Source: Gammaproteobacteria bacterium
GTDB taxonomy: Bacteria > Pseudomonadota > Gammaproteobacteria > HK1
Length of the DNA stretch: 38,508 nt
Assembly (NCBI GenBank): GCA_022826505.1
Contig: JAJDUQ010000088.1
Span: 1-38,508 of the forward strand
Direction of reading: 5' to 3'
Shown: piece by piece, positions 8,188 through 16,738 of the stretch
Numbering within the stretch: position 1 is the stretch's first letter
Layout: each line of letters begins with the position of its first letter
Program-made: the position numbers and the translations under genes
Notes under the pieces: model-generated
The model's input: only the letters and a program-made list of their open reading frames with translations
Told to the model about the DNA's origin: nothing
The model's database searches: none

Positions 8188-9559
8188 GCCGATAGACATC
8201 GACCTCGGAGAAGCCCATTTGGTGAAGTGGGCAAGAGCCTTGGCGGTGCAGGCAGTGCGGCGAGCCCGAAGGCAGGCACTGAGCTACGCGTCGCGCCTTC
8301 TCGGCATGCGGTGGGCTGCCCGTTGGATAGCGGCACGAGTGGATCGCGAGCGTTGGGCAAGTGGACGTCCGACGGTGCTTTGCTTGCGTCGAGCTCTGTT
8401 TGCAAAAGACATCGATGTTCTGAGAAGCACCTGCAACTTGAACTTCGTCTGCATCGAGCAGGGGATATTGGGTCGTTTGCAGCGGTATTGGATTTCTCAC
8501 GATTTCCGGCGCCAAACCCACTACCAGTATTGCTCCAGCTCCGAGTACAATCGAGATTGGCAACGCATCGGTGAGTTTGGTAGCCTGATTATGAGGGCGA
8601 TAAATCGCCATACGCCAGTCGACGCTATTTTGGCTGCTAACATCGACTATTGGCAGGATCAAGGCATACTCGTCGCTGCCCGGAAACTCAATATTCCTTT
8701 CCTGGTCCTTCGCCGCGAGCAGGAAATTAGTGACAAAACAAGGGAAAGAGCGTTTCAGCGCTACAGTCAATTCAAGTTCGAGGGAGATGGCGTGGCCGCG
8801 TTTGGCCGGACAAGCCTCAAGCCTCTCATTGAAAGTGGAGCTTGCCGCGCAGAGCAGGTGGTGGTGACTGGCGCGCCGCGGCTGGACTGCTGGCACGATG
8901 TCAACCCATCCAATCAGGATACCGATTCGATCGTTCTGTTGAGTTACCGTGACCCGGTATATGGCGCCTCGAACTCTTTTCGAGAAGTCTTGGAGCTGTT
9001 CGTCGATTGCGCGAAAAAGGCAAGCAGCACGTGCAAGGCGCGTTTCGTCGTGAAAGCAAAATCGCACGATGACGCCCTTGCTATTCATCAAGTTTTGGCG
9101 ATGAAACCAACCAATGTCTTGATTGAGCACGACACCAGCTTGTTTGATCTGTTCCACCGGTCTCGATTGGTCATCGGATTCGACTCACTTGCAGTGGTTG
9201 AAGCATTGCTGAGCAAAGCAACGGTTGTTGTGCCGTTCTGGGGGGATGCCAAAGGCACGGCGGAGAGCACGATGTTTCATCCTTCTCGCGACCAACATCG
9301 TAAGGCGCTGCTTTTCGCCGAGTCTCGTGCTGCGTTATCCGAGCTGACCGACCGCGCGGCGCGAAGCGATCAACGCGACCGGAACGTGGACCGGGAAGCA
9401 CGTCTGAACGTCGTCAATCAATTCATGGCCTGGTCGCCACAGCAGACCGCGAGCGAAAGAGTTGAAAGCTGGATACGCGCCTCCATCAGGTCACGTGATG
9501 CAAGAATGCGCACCGTCTCCAGGTCGATCGCGGCACCTGATCGGGGAGACACCGCATGA
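8177..9559 (+). CDS. Surface carbohydrate biosynthesis protein (GT-B-like)
   Basis: This 460-residue protein resembles the surface-carbohydrate-biosynthesis / CDP-glycerol-transferase-like group, with a two-domain GT-B-like layout. The N-terminal part is basic and amphipathic, as in peripheral inner-membrane enzymes. Segments VLCLRRALFAKDID, VVTGAPRLDCW and later ARFVVKAKSHDD plus LVIGFDSLAVVEALLSKATVV look like the nucleotide-sugar-binding half. I chose the ATG at 8177 because AAAGGAAGG precedes it; an in-frame ATG at 8135 lies inside the previous gene. It overlaps the following gene by ATGA. The transferred sugar is unknown; neighbours suggest transfer of the activated nonulosonate. Confidence 0.6.
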   Translation: MLARPIDIDLGEAHLVKWARALAVQAVRRARRQALSYASRLLGMRWAARWIAARVDRERWASGRPTVLCLRRALFAKDIDVLRSTCNLNFVCIEQGILGRLQRYWISHDFRRQTHYQYCSSSEYNRDWQRIGEFGSLIMRAINRHTPVDAILAANIDYWQDQGILVAARKLNIPFLVLRREQEISDKTRERAFQRYSQFKFEGDGVAAFGRTSLKPLIESGACRAEQVVVTGAPRLDCWHDVNPSNQDTDSIVLLSYRDPVYGASNSFREVLELFVDCAKKASSTCKARFVVKAKSHDDALAIHQVLAMKPTNVLIEHDTSLFDLFHRSRLVIGFDSLAVVEALLSKATVVVPFWGDAKGTAESTMFHPSRDQHRKALLFAESRAALSELTDRAARSDQRDRNVDREARLNVVNQFMAWSPQQTASERVESWIRASIRSRDARMRTVSRSIAAPDRGDTA

Positions 9560-10245
9560 CCGACGCAGCCTGGAAAAGGCGCCGACGCGTGACGGTGCTG
9601 GTCGATAACGATAGCTGGATTCTGCCGTACGCGCGACGCTTGGTCGAAGGAATTGAGAGAGATGGCGAAGTTGGGTGGTTGGTCCGCCGTGCAGACGACC
9701 TTCCCGAAGGTGACGTTGCCTTTTTCCTTGGATGCGTCCGCGTTGTCCCCAGCCACGTATTGCAGCGCAACCGCTTTAACCTCGTGGTGCACGAAAGCGA
9801 CCTTCCCAAGGGACGCGGGTTCTCTCCCATGACCTGGCAGATCCTGGAAGGACGGTCATCGATTCCGATTTGCCTATTCAACGCCATCGGAGAAGTCGAC
9901 GCCGGACCGGTGATCTATCGAGACACGATCGAGTTGGGTGGAGACGAGATCTACGAAGAATGGCGGAAGCTCCAAGGTGAGAAAACGATGGAACTCTGCC
10001 GAAGGTTTCTCGAAGAACCGGCACCGTTAAACGGGGAAACACAGCGGGGAGAGTCGACGTTCTATCGGCGCCGCAAGCCATGCGACAGCCGGTTGGATCC
10101 CGACCGAACAATCACCGAACAATTCGATCTGCTGCGTGTCGCCGATCCGGACAGCTACCCAGCATATTTTTGTCACCGCGGAAGGCGGTTCATGCTTGTC
10201 CTGAGGCCGGATGAACGGTCAGATGAAGACGAGTTCTTCCGGTGA
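9556..10245 (+). CDS. Formyltransferase-like sugar-modifying protein
   Basis: This 229-residue protein is related to methionyl-tRNA/sugar formyltransferases. LVVHESDLPKGRGFSPMTW at about residues 76-94 corresponds to the N-x-H-x-S-x-LP..RG core. The tail FYRRRKPCDSRLDPDRT with EQFDLLRV is typical of the version found in nonulosonate gene clusters, where it probably N-formylates the sugar. The residue two before the histidine is valine, where standard formyltransferases have the catalytic asparagine; this may be a trait of the subfamily or a loss of activity. It is coupled to the upstream gene by ATGA. Downstream, 169 bp of non-coding DNA precede the synthase gene. Confidence 0.7.
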   Translation: MTDAAWKRRRRVTVLVDNDSWILPYARRLVEGIERDGEVGWLVRRADDLPEGDVAFFLGCVRVVPSHVLQRNRFNLVVHESDLPKGRGFSPMTWQILEGRSSIPICLFNAIGEVDAGPVIYRDTIELGGDEIYEEWRKLQGEKTMELCRRFLEEPAPLNGETQRGESTFYRRRKPCDSRLDPDRTITEQFDLLRVADPDSYPAYFCHRGRRFMLVLRPDERSDEDEFFR

Positions 10246-10414
10246 TGTATGGCGAAATTACCATATGTTCGGCGACTCAACGAACCGACGGTGAAGCGTC
10301 AAAATACTCCCGGGGCGGGTTCCCAATATTTCGGGGCCCGCACCAACACCGTCGCGTAACGGGCGACAATTCGGTTCGCCACATTCACTTTCACCCGACA
10401 CCACGAGGGCAGCC

Positions 10415-11425
10415 ATGACACAACGTACTCGTATCATCGCGGAAGCGGCGATCAATCACAACGGCGATGTCGAGATTGCCAAGCGCTTGGTCGACGCCGC
10501 TGACGCATGCGGTGCTGATTACGTGAAGTTCCAGTGCTTCACGGCGGACGCCTTCATCGCGCCGGGCTCCAGTTTCCTGCCAATCTTCAAGGAGCGCGAA
10601 CTCAAGCTCGAAGACTTCCGAGCAATTCGCGACCACGCTGCTGGAATGCGGGTGACCATGATTTCGACCGCCTCGGACCTCACCGGCCTTGCCATGATCG
10701 TGGATCTCGATTTCCCGTTGATAAAGATCGGTTCCACGAACATCGACAACATGCCGTTGCTCGAGGCAATTGCCGAGACCCGGAAACCAGTCATTCTGTC
10801 GACTGGCGCGAGCACGCTGGGTGAAGTCGAGCGTGCGGTCGACGTGCTCTCACGCTGGAACGACGACATCACACTTCTCCACTGCACCGTTCAGTATCCG
10901 GCCGACGATACGAACCTGAACCTGCGCGCGCTCGGGACCATGAGTGCCGCGTTCCCTGGCCGCGCGATTGGCTATTCCGACCACTCCGTGGGCACCGTCG
11001 CAGGACCACTCGCGGTCGCGCTAGGCGCCACTTGGCTGGAAAAGCACTTCACGCTCGACAACGCGATGGATGGCCCCGACCACCACTTCTCCGCTGATCC
11101 AGAGACCATGTCGGCCTATATCGCCGCCGTGCGGCGGACCGAGGCAATGCTGGGCGGCGGGGCGAAGGAACCCATCGGTCCAGAGCCGGATATCCGCGTT
11201 TCCGGTCGGCGCTACCTCACAGCGATGGTCGACATTCCAGCAGGTGGCGCGATCGACCGCTACAACGTCGTGCCGCGTCGAGTCGACGACAGCAAAGTCG
11301 ACCCCTCGGAGCTTCTCGGCAGCGATCAAGCGCAGCGCATCACCGGCTGGCGCGCAACGCGCGACTTGGAGGCGGGCGTCGCGATCACCTTCGCCGATGT
11401 CGTCCCACACACGAACGGACCCTGA
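10415..11425 (+). CDS. neuB: NeuB-family nonulosonic acid synthase
   Basis: This 336-residue enzyme condenses phosphoenolpyruvate with a 6-carbon sugar to make a sialic-acid-like acid (NeuB/LegI/PseI family). Visible family motifs are AEAAINHNGD at residues 9-18, YVKFQCF near 35, LLHCTVQYP, IGYSDHSVG, and EKHFTLD with DHHFSADP, which form the metal/PEP site. A C-terminal antifreeze-like (SAF) domain starts near residue 268 (RRYLTAMVDIPAGG). Length is normal. With PseG, PseB and PseC in the window, pseudaminic acid synthase is the likeliest role, but a legionaminic-type substrate cannot be excluded. Confidence 0.88.
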   Translation: MTQRTRIIAEAAINHNGDVEIAKRLVDAADACGADYVKFQCFTADAFIAPGSSFLPIFKERELKLEDFRAIRDHAAGMRVTMISTASDLTGLAMIVDLDFPLIKIGSTNIDNMPLLEAIAETRKPVILSTGASTLGEVERAVDVLSRWNDDITLLHCTVQYPADDTNLNLRALGTMSAAFPGRAIGYSDHSVGTVAGPLAVALGATWLEKHFTLDNAMDGPDHHFSADPETMSAYIAAVRRTEAMLGGGAKEPIGPEPDIRVSGRRYLTAMVDIPAGGAIDRYNVVPRRVDDSKVDPSELLGSDQAQRITGWRATRDLEAGVAITFADVVPHTNGP

Positions 11426-11433
11426 CCGCGCCG

Positions 11434-12480
11434 ATGGGAAAAGCGCGGCCCAAACCGACGGTCGTTTTCACCTGCTGCGGCGGGGCGGGCGGGTGGTCTT
11501 TGTTGCGCTCACTGGCTGCGATGGGCCGCTACCGTCTGGTCGGCTGCGATGCCGAGGCCCTGGTCGCCGCGCTCTATCAGCCCGAACTCTCGGGACGCCA
11601 CGTTATCCCGTTCGGCCACGATCCCACCTATATTGACCGAATTCTGGAGATCTGCAAATCCGAAAAGGCCGACGTTTTCTGGCCCTGTGCCGACGAAGAA
11701 ATCCTGTCTTGCTCGGCTGTCGCCGAACGTTTCACAGCCGCCGGGGTGCACCTGATCGCATCTCCGCATGCCACGGTCATGACAGCGACCGACAAGCTGG
11801 CAACGGTTGCGCTGGTCGAAGATCTCGGCGTTCCGGTTCCGTGTTCGTGGCGTCTGGACGACCGGGTCGAAGATCCGCCCATGCCTGTCATCGTGCGGCC
11901 GATCCGTGCGCGCAGCGGCCATGGTGTCGTCTTCTTCGAAAGCGTGGACGAACTGGACGCCTATCGGGTCGCCCTCGGCAACAGGGCGGCCGGGCAGATG
12001 GTGCAGGAGCGACTCGACTACCGGCTCGGTCGACTCTACATGGCTCAAGCTATCTACGACAGTGGCGGCCGGCGCCTTGCCGCGTTCATGTCACGCAGCA
12101 TCCAGACCGCCCATGACTGGGGCGGCCCAGCGCTTGGCGGGGTGCCGGTCAACGAACCGCGACTCGCGGAGTTCGCGCGGACCGTGATGGAAGCGACCGG
12201 GCCGCACTATGGCGCAATCAATGTCGAGTTCATTTATGACGCCGCGCGGGAGGACTTTGTTTTCGTCGAGGTCAATCCACGCTACTGGGGTTACTCGTTC
12301 CTCGCGACCGCCGCAGGTATCAACTTTCCCGATATCGTCATCCGCATGGCGATGGGTGAGAACATGACATCGACGACCGAGTACCGGACTGACGTCGTGA
12401 CCCTGACTTCGCGCGAACAGCTTGCTATCACCCGCGGCGATCTTCTCGGCGAACTGCCGAACGGAGGTATCGACGCGTGA
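11434..12480 (+). CDS. ATP-grasp ligase
   Basis: This 348-residue protein has the ATP-grasp fold seen in carbamoyl-phosphate-synthase-like and amino-acid ligases. An N-terminal Rossmann-like part opens with VVFTCCGGAGGWSLL. There is an ATP-binding strand PVIVRPIRARSGHGVVFF near residues 149-166 and the metal/catalytic pattern NVEFIYD..FVFVEVNPRYWG near 252-275 (Glu and Asn/Arg ligands). It starts 9 bases after the NeuB-family gene. In nonulosonate clusters such enzymes are thought to add amino-acid or small acyl groups to the sugar; this is inference. The stop overlaps a following ATG (TGATG). Confidence 0.8.
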   Translation: MGKARPKPTVVFTCCGGAGGWSLLRSLAAMGRYRLVGCDAEALVAALYQPELSGRHVIPFGHDPTYIDRILEICKSEKADVFWPCADEEILSCSAVAERFTAAGVHLIASPHATVMTATDKLATVALVEDLGVPVPCSWRLDDRVEDPPMPVIVRPIRARSGHGVVFFESVDELDAYRVALGNRAAGQMVQERLDYRLGRLYMAQAIYDSGGRRLAAFMSRSIQTAHDWGGPALGGVPVNEPRLAEFARTVMEATGPHYGAINVEFIYDAAREDFVFVEVNPRYWGYSFLATAAGINFPDIVIRMAMGENMTSTTEYRTDVVTLTSREQLAITRGDLLGELPNGGIDA

Positions 12481-12626
12481 TGGAATCCCATCTTGCCAAT
12501 TCGACCCACAACCTGGATGCTGCCTCGTCTTTCTACTGCTACGGGCTGGACATCCATCCGGCACGACCCCGCGACGAGAACCGATTTGTCTGTCGACGCT
12601 TGGGGCTTCGGACGCTTGGACCATGA
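12480..12626 (+). CDS. Possible coupled micro-ORF A
   Basis: This is a 48-codon frame starting at the ATG at 12480, inside a TGATG junction with the ATP-grasp gene and ending in an ATGA junction with the next small frame. It starts MESHLANSTHNLDAAS and has no recognised domain, but three Cys/Tyr-rich positions (FYCYG) are notable. Both ends are in translational-coupling arrangements, which is the only support. It may be a chance frame or part of a decayed gene lying between the ATP-grasp and PIG-L genes. Confidence 0.25.
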   Translation: MESHLANSTHNLDAASSFYCYGLDIHPARPRDENRFVCRRLGLRTLGP

Positions 12627-12736
12627 CGCATCCCGACGGCAGGGCTCCGGGCGGCGGCTGGACACGGGCGCGTCATGCAGTCAACGACGACCGAGCCCAT
12701 CTCCTCCGCCTGTCGGCGAACGAGGGGTCCCGGTAG
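12623..12736 (+). CDS. Possible coupled micro-ORF B
   Basis: This is a 37-codon frame (MTHPDGRAPGGGWTRARH...) that starts in an ATGA overlap with micro-ORF A. It ends in a TAGTG overlap with the chosen start of the PIG-L gene. No family is recognised. Together with micro-ORF A it fills the 255-bp gap between two real genes, so that every junction from 12480 to 12738 is a stop/start overlap. It could equally be a degraded gene whose coupling signals survive. Confidence 0.25.
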   Translation: MTHPDGRAPGGGWTRARHAVNDDRAHLLRLSANEGSR

Positions 12737-13419
12737 TGCGTTCGGTGCTCGTCGCTGCCGCACATCCCGACGACGAGGTCCTCGGGTGCGGTGGAGTTCT
12801 GGCATCGCATGCAGCCAAGGGAGATGCGGTTCATGTGCTGATTGTCGCCGAGGGAGCGACGTCACGCGACTCTCTTCGCGACCCGGAGGCCAGGAAGCCG
12901 GAATTGGCCGACCTGAAGGCCTCCGCTTCGCGGGCGGCTTCGGTAATCGGCGCGGAAACGCCGCACCTGCTGGGATTGCCCGACAACCGCCTCGATACCT
13001 TGCCCTTGCTGGACATCATCAAGCCGGTCGAATTCATCGTCGAAGCAGTGGCGCCGGAGATTGTCTACACGCACCACGCAGGTGATCTGAACATCGATCA
13101 TCGCATTGTCCATCAAGCCGTCGTTACGGCGTGCCGTCCGGTGCCGGGTTCGCCAGTGCGAGCGATCTACGCCTTTGAAACTCTGTCAAGCACCGAGTGG
13201 CAAACCTCAGGCGAGAGATTCCGGCCTCAACGCTGGGTCGATATCAAACCATTCCTTCCTCAGAAACGGCGCGCGCTTGAAGCCTACGCGGCCGAGATGC
13301 GTCCGTATCCGCACGCCCGATCTTTCGAGGCTATCGAGGCGCTTGCCCAAGTCCGCGGAGCATCGGTCGGGCTGGAGGCAGCAGAGTGCTTCATGGTCGT
13401 AAGGGAGGTACTGCAATAG
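12736..13419 (+). CDS. PIG-L family deacetylase (LmbE-like)
   Basis: This 227-residue zinc-dependent N-acetyl-sugar deacetylase has AAHPDDEVLGCGG at residues 8-20, providing the His and Asp metal ligands and catalytic Asp. HAGDLNIDHRIVH provides the third ligand region. The start is taken as GTG 12736, just before RSVLVAAAHPDDE, with GAGGGG nine bases upstream; a longer in-frame extension to 12493 has no family support. It probably removes an acetyl group from a 2,4-diacetamido sugar or a lipid-linked GlcNAc, allowing another acyl or formyl group to be added. The downstream ABC transporter follows directly. Confidence 0.82.
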   Translation: MRSVLVAAAHPDDEVLGCGGVLASHAAKGDAVHVLIVAEGATSRDSLRDPEARKPELADLKASASRAASVIGAETPHLLGLPDNRLDTLPLLDIIKPVEFIVEAVAPEIVYTHHAGDLNIDHRIVHQAVVTACRPVPGSPVRAIYAFETLSSTEWQTSGERFRPQRWVDIKPFLPQKRRALEAYAAEMRPYPHARSFEAIEALAQVRGASVGLEAAECFMVVREVLQ

Positions 13420-13433
13420 GCATTTCTTCCACC

Positions 13434-15191
13434 ATGATCTTCCGCGGCGGAATCCGGGAATCTGTCCAGCTCTTCTGGCATTTCTACTCGGCCTATCCCG
13501 TACGCGGCACGCTGATGCTGTTGTCACTTACAGTCGCCGCTCTGGCAGAAGGGCTAGGCATCGCCGCGTTGCTGCCCGTGCTCGACTTGGTAATTGACCC
13601 CGAGGGCACCAAGGGCACGGTGACGCTCTACGTTGCCAAGGCGTTCGCGATGGCTGGGTTGGAGCTCTCGCTTGGTGGTCTTCTGGTCGTCATCGTCGGG
13701 ATGATCACCCTGAAGGCAGTGTTGATGTTGCTCGCCATGGCGCAGATCGGGTACTCCGCAGCGCACGTCGCGACGGAACTTCGGCTCAGGATGATCCGCG
13801 CACTTCTGGATGCCCACTGGCGGCATTTCGTGGACCAGCACACCGGCGACCTCTCGAGCGCCGCGAGCGTCGAGCCGGCACGTGCCGCCTCTGCATATAT
13901 TCAGGCTTGCCGTGTTCTGGCCGGCAGCATTCAACTAATCATCTATTCGGGCTTGTCCATCGCGATATCCCTCGAAGCCTCGATTGCCGCACTCGTGGTA
14001 GGCACGCTCGGAATGGTGACACTGAGCCGATTCGTCGCACTTAGCCGCCGAGCGGGGAGGGGCCAGACCGAGCTTCAGAAGTCCTTCATGACGCGCCTCT
14101 TACAAGGCCTGGACGGAATGAAGGCGCTGAAGGCAATGGCCCGCGAAGGTGGCCTCGGCCCCTTGATGGAAGCAGACGTTCGCGGGATCAACCGCGCGCA
14201 ACGAACAATGATCGTGAGCCGTGAGGCGGTCGTGGAGTTGCACGAAATTATCCGTATCGTAGCAATCGCGGGCGGGCTGTACTTCTTCCTGGCAATCTGG
14301 AGCGAGCCGGTTGACAGTCTGTTTGTTCTGGTGTTGCTGTTCGCGCGTACGCTGCAAAGAGCGGGTCAACTACAAAGCCACTACCAGTCCGTCGCGGCGA
14401 GCCAACCAGCTTTCGCCTTTCTGCAGTCCACGATTGCGGCTGCCGAAGGGGCGCGGGAATCCGGCCCGGGTGGCTCAGCGCCCCGGCTTGCCTCGGCGGT
14501 CTCCCTCCGGGAGGTAAGCTTCTCCTACGGTCGCGGGGATGTTCTGGAAGGCGTCTCGATGACCCTGCCTGCTGGGGCGTTCATCGCTGTCGTCGGACCG
14601 TCGGGCGCCGGCAAGACGACCGTTGCCGACCTCATCGTCGGGCTCTTGCGACCCCAGCGCGGCGAGGTCTGGATCGACGACCTTCCCATGCGAGACGTCA
14701 ACACAAAGGCCTGGCGCGGCATGATCGGCTACGTTCCGCAGGAGACGTTTCTCTTCCACGACACGATCATGGCCAACGTCACGCTCGGTGACGCGGAGAT
14801 TTCCCGCGTTGAGGTGGAGACAGCACTCCGCCGCGCCGGAACCTGGGCGTTCGTGGCAGCCCTTCCGGACGGCATGGACACAATGGTCGGCGAGCGGGGC
14901 GCAAAACTCTCCGGCGGCCAGCGACAGCGCATCGCTATCGCCCGTGCGCTCATTCACGATCCAGCGCTGCTGATTCTGGACGAGGCGACCACTGCCTTGG
15001 ATCCGGAGACCGAGGCCGGCATCGTGGCGACAGTCAGGCGTCTGACCGGCAAGGTCACAGTACTCTCGATTTCCCACCAGCCCGCAATGATGCGGGCGGC
15101 GGATATCGTCTACCGCGTAAATGAGGGTCGCGTCGCGCTCGAAACCGTGGTCGACCAAGCAAAGATGCGGGTGGCAGGTGTTCACGGCTGA
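13434..15191 (+). CDS. ABC exporter with fused permease (lipid-linked glycan flippase type)
   Basis: This 585-residue half-transporter has an N-terminal membrane domain (about residues 1-330, helices beginning at GTLMLLSLTVAALAEGLGIA) and a C-terminal ATPase. The ATPase shows Walker A GPSGAGKTT near 388, signature LSGGQRQR near 491, Walker B LLILDEATTAL near 513, and H-loop SISHQ near 545. All catalytic motifs are intact. The GLGIAALLP pattern in the first helix is like PglK/MsbA-type exporters, so flipping an undecaprenyl-linked oligosaccharide is likely. The start is uncertain: ATG 13434 fits the family, but the best ribosome site (GGAGGT, 13404) is 24 bases upstream, and a GTG at 13386 lies inside the PIG-L gene. 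Confidence 0.85.
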   Translation: MIFRGGIRESVQLFWHFYSAYPVRGTLMLLSLTVAALAEGLGIAALLPVLDLVIDPEGTKGTVTLYVAKAFAMAGLELSLGGLLVVIVGMITLKAVLMLLAMAQIGYSAAHVATELRLRMIRALLDAHWRHFVDQHTGDLSSAASVEPARAASAYIQACRVLAGSIQLIIYSGLSIAISLEASIAALVVGTLGMVTLSRFVALSRRAGRGQTELQKSFMTRLLQGLDGMKALKAMAREGGLGPLMEADVRGINRAQRTMIVSREAVVELHEIIRIVAIAGGLYFFLAIWSEPVDSLFVLVLLFARTLQRAGQLQSHYQSVAASQPAFAFLQSTIAAAEGARESGPGGSAPRLASAVSLREVSFSYGRGDVLEGVSMTLPAGAFIAVVGPSGAGKTTVADLIVGLLRPQRGEVWIDDLPMRDVNTKAWRGMIGYVPQETFLFHDTIMANVTLGDAEISRVEVETALRRAGTWAFVAALPDGMDTMVGERGAKLSGGQRQRIAIARALIHDPALLILDEATTALDPETEAGIVATVRRLTGKVTVLSISHQPAMMRAADIVYRVNEGRVALETVVDQAKMRVAGVHG

Positions 15192-15284
15192 CCGTGACAA
15201 ACACCCTGCTCGCGACTATTCCCATCGAACCGTGAGCCTTGAGTGCAGTATCGTCCTCTTCGCATCCAGCACCGAGCCAGAGTA

Positions 15285-16445
15285 ATGCGTATAGACTACC
15301 TTTCCACGAGCGAGATCATCTCCAATAGTGCGAACGCCGTGCACGTAATGCGTATGAGTGCAGCCATGGCCAGTTTGGGACATACGGTAACGCTGCACGC
15401 CATTGCGGGTACGGGCGCCGATGACGCCGAGGTATTCCGATACTATGCAGCACCCAGAAATTTTGCCCTGCAGCGCTATCGTTTCAACGACCGGACCGGC
15501 CCTCGCCTCCTCATGGCGCTACGCAGATTCGGCCTCCCCACCGGATATGCTGCGCAGTTGCTGCATGCATGGTTCGTGGTGCGACATGAAGTCGGAAAAA
15601 GTTCGCTACTCTACGCACGAAATGCCGAATGGTTGCTGGCCTCTCTTGGTTCCGGCCACCGCTTTATCTTCGAGAGCCATCAACTGCCAGCCGATCCAAG
15701 AGTTTCTACAGTTCACCGTCGTCTGTTCGAGCACTCCGGCTTTCTCGGGCTTGTCGTCATCTCCGAGGCGCTCCGAACGGCATACCTCTCCGCATACCCT
15801 CATTTGTCTGCCCGCAGGGTCATCGTGGCTGCGGATGGAGCCGACAAGATCGAAACAGAGAGTTTCGAAAACACGCCGAATTCACGCTTGCAGATCGGAC
15901 ATGTAGGGCATCTCTACCCTGGACGAGGCGGGGAATTGATGATAGACATCGCCCGGGCCTTGCCCGGTATGGATTTTCATCTGGTTGGAGGACGGTCGGA
16001 AGATATCGCCCGACTCAAGGCGTTGATGCCTCCGGACAATTTGACCTTTCATGGACATCGTCCACCCAGTGAACTTCCAGAGTTTTATCGGAAGTTCGAT
16101 GTTGCCATCGCTCCATACCAGAAAAAAATCGCCGTCGCTGGAGGCAGTGGCGATATTTCGCGCTGGATATCGCCGATGAAGATTTTCGAGTACATGTCTT
16201 TCGCGAAACCCATTGTTGCCTCCGACATTGCAGTTATTCGGGAAGTGTTGGTTCCAGGGCACACGGCTATTCTTGTGGATCCAGACAACCTCGCCGGGTG
16301 GATACGTGCGGTCCAACGGCTGATGGAGAACCCGGAAGAACGGCGTAAGTTGGGCCAGCACGCACTTGCCAATTTCGAGTCCCGCTATACGTGGCGATCC
16401 CGAGCATCTCGAATTCTCGACACCCTGGATCCAGATCCTCGGTAG
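15285..16445 (+). CDS. GT4 glycosyltransferase
   Basis: This 386-residue GT-B enzyme has an N-terminal acceptor domain starting MRIDYLSTSEIISNSANA and a C-terminal GT4 domain. The latter shows RLQIGHVGHLYPGRGGELM near 218-236 and the nucleotide-sugar site around WISPMKIFEYMSFAKPIVASD near 304-323, with the acidic residue of FEYM in the position of the first catalytic Glu. IREVL follows. The start at 15285 was chosen because the 14-residue upstream extension has no family counterpart. It probably adds a sugar to the lipid-linked repeat exported by the adjacent ABC protein. Base composition begins to drop here compared with the genes before it. Confidence 0.75.
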   Translation: MRIDYLSTSEIISNSANAVHVMRMSAAMASLGHTVTLHAIAGTGADDAEVFRYYAAPRNFALQRYRFNDRTGPRLLMALRRFGLPTGYAAQLLHAWFVVRHEVGKSSLLYARNAEWLLASLGSGHRFIFESHQLPADPRVSTVHRRLFEHSGFLGLVVISEALRTAYLSAYPHLSARRVIVAADGADKIETESFENTPNSRLQIGHVGHLYPGRGGELMIDIARALPGMDFHLVGGRSEDIARLKALMPPDNLTFHGHRPPSELPEFYRKFDVAIAPYQKKIAVAGGSGDISRWISPMKIFEYMSFAKPIVASDIAVIREVLVPGHTAILVDPDNLAGWIRAVQRLMENPEERRKLGQHALANFESRYTWRSRASRILDTLDPDPR

Positions 16446-16550
16446 ACACGGTTATGCTACCATGCCCAGTCCAAACGCATTCACAGCGACCTTCCCGAGC
16501 CAGTTATCTACATTATCTTGTTCTACCCTGTCCTTGACTAGCCTTAAGAA

Positions 16551-16589
16551 CGCGGAGTCACAGACGGATTCCGCGAATTCCTACTTTTT
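16551..16589 (+). terminator. Weak terminator-like hairpin after the first operon
   Basis: CGCGGAGT (16551-16558) pairs with ATTCCGCG (16568-16575), an 8-bp stem with one G-T pair and a 9-nt loop. It is followed after ten bases by five T (16585-16589). It sits 100 bp behind the GT4 gene in an AT-richer gap of 293 bp. The T run is not adjacent to the stem, so efficiency is doubtful. Confidence 0.3.
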
Positions 16590-16738
16590 GAACACCACGC
16601 CACCCAGTACCGCAACGAGGCCGAATCCAATCCTACCATCATCCATTCTACCCGAATTCCCCGGATCGAGTTCCAAGTTATCTGACTTTACCACTGAAAG
16701 TCCCGCAACTCGTATGTTCGTCGTTTGAGGTTGAAGTT

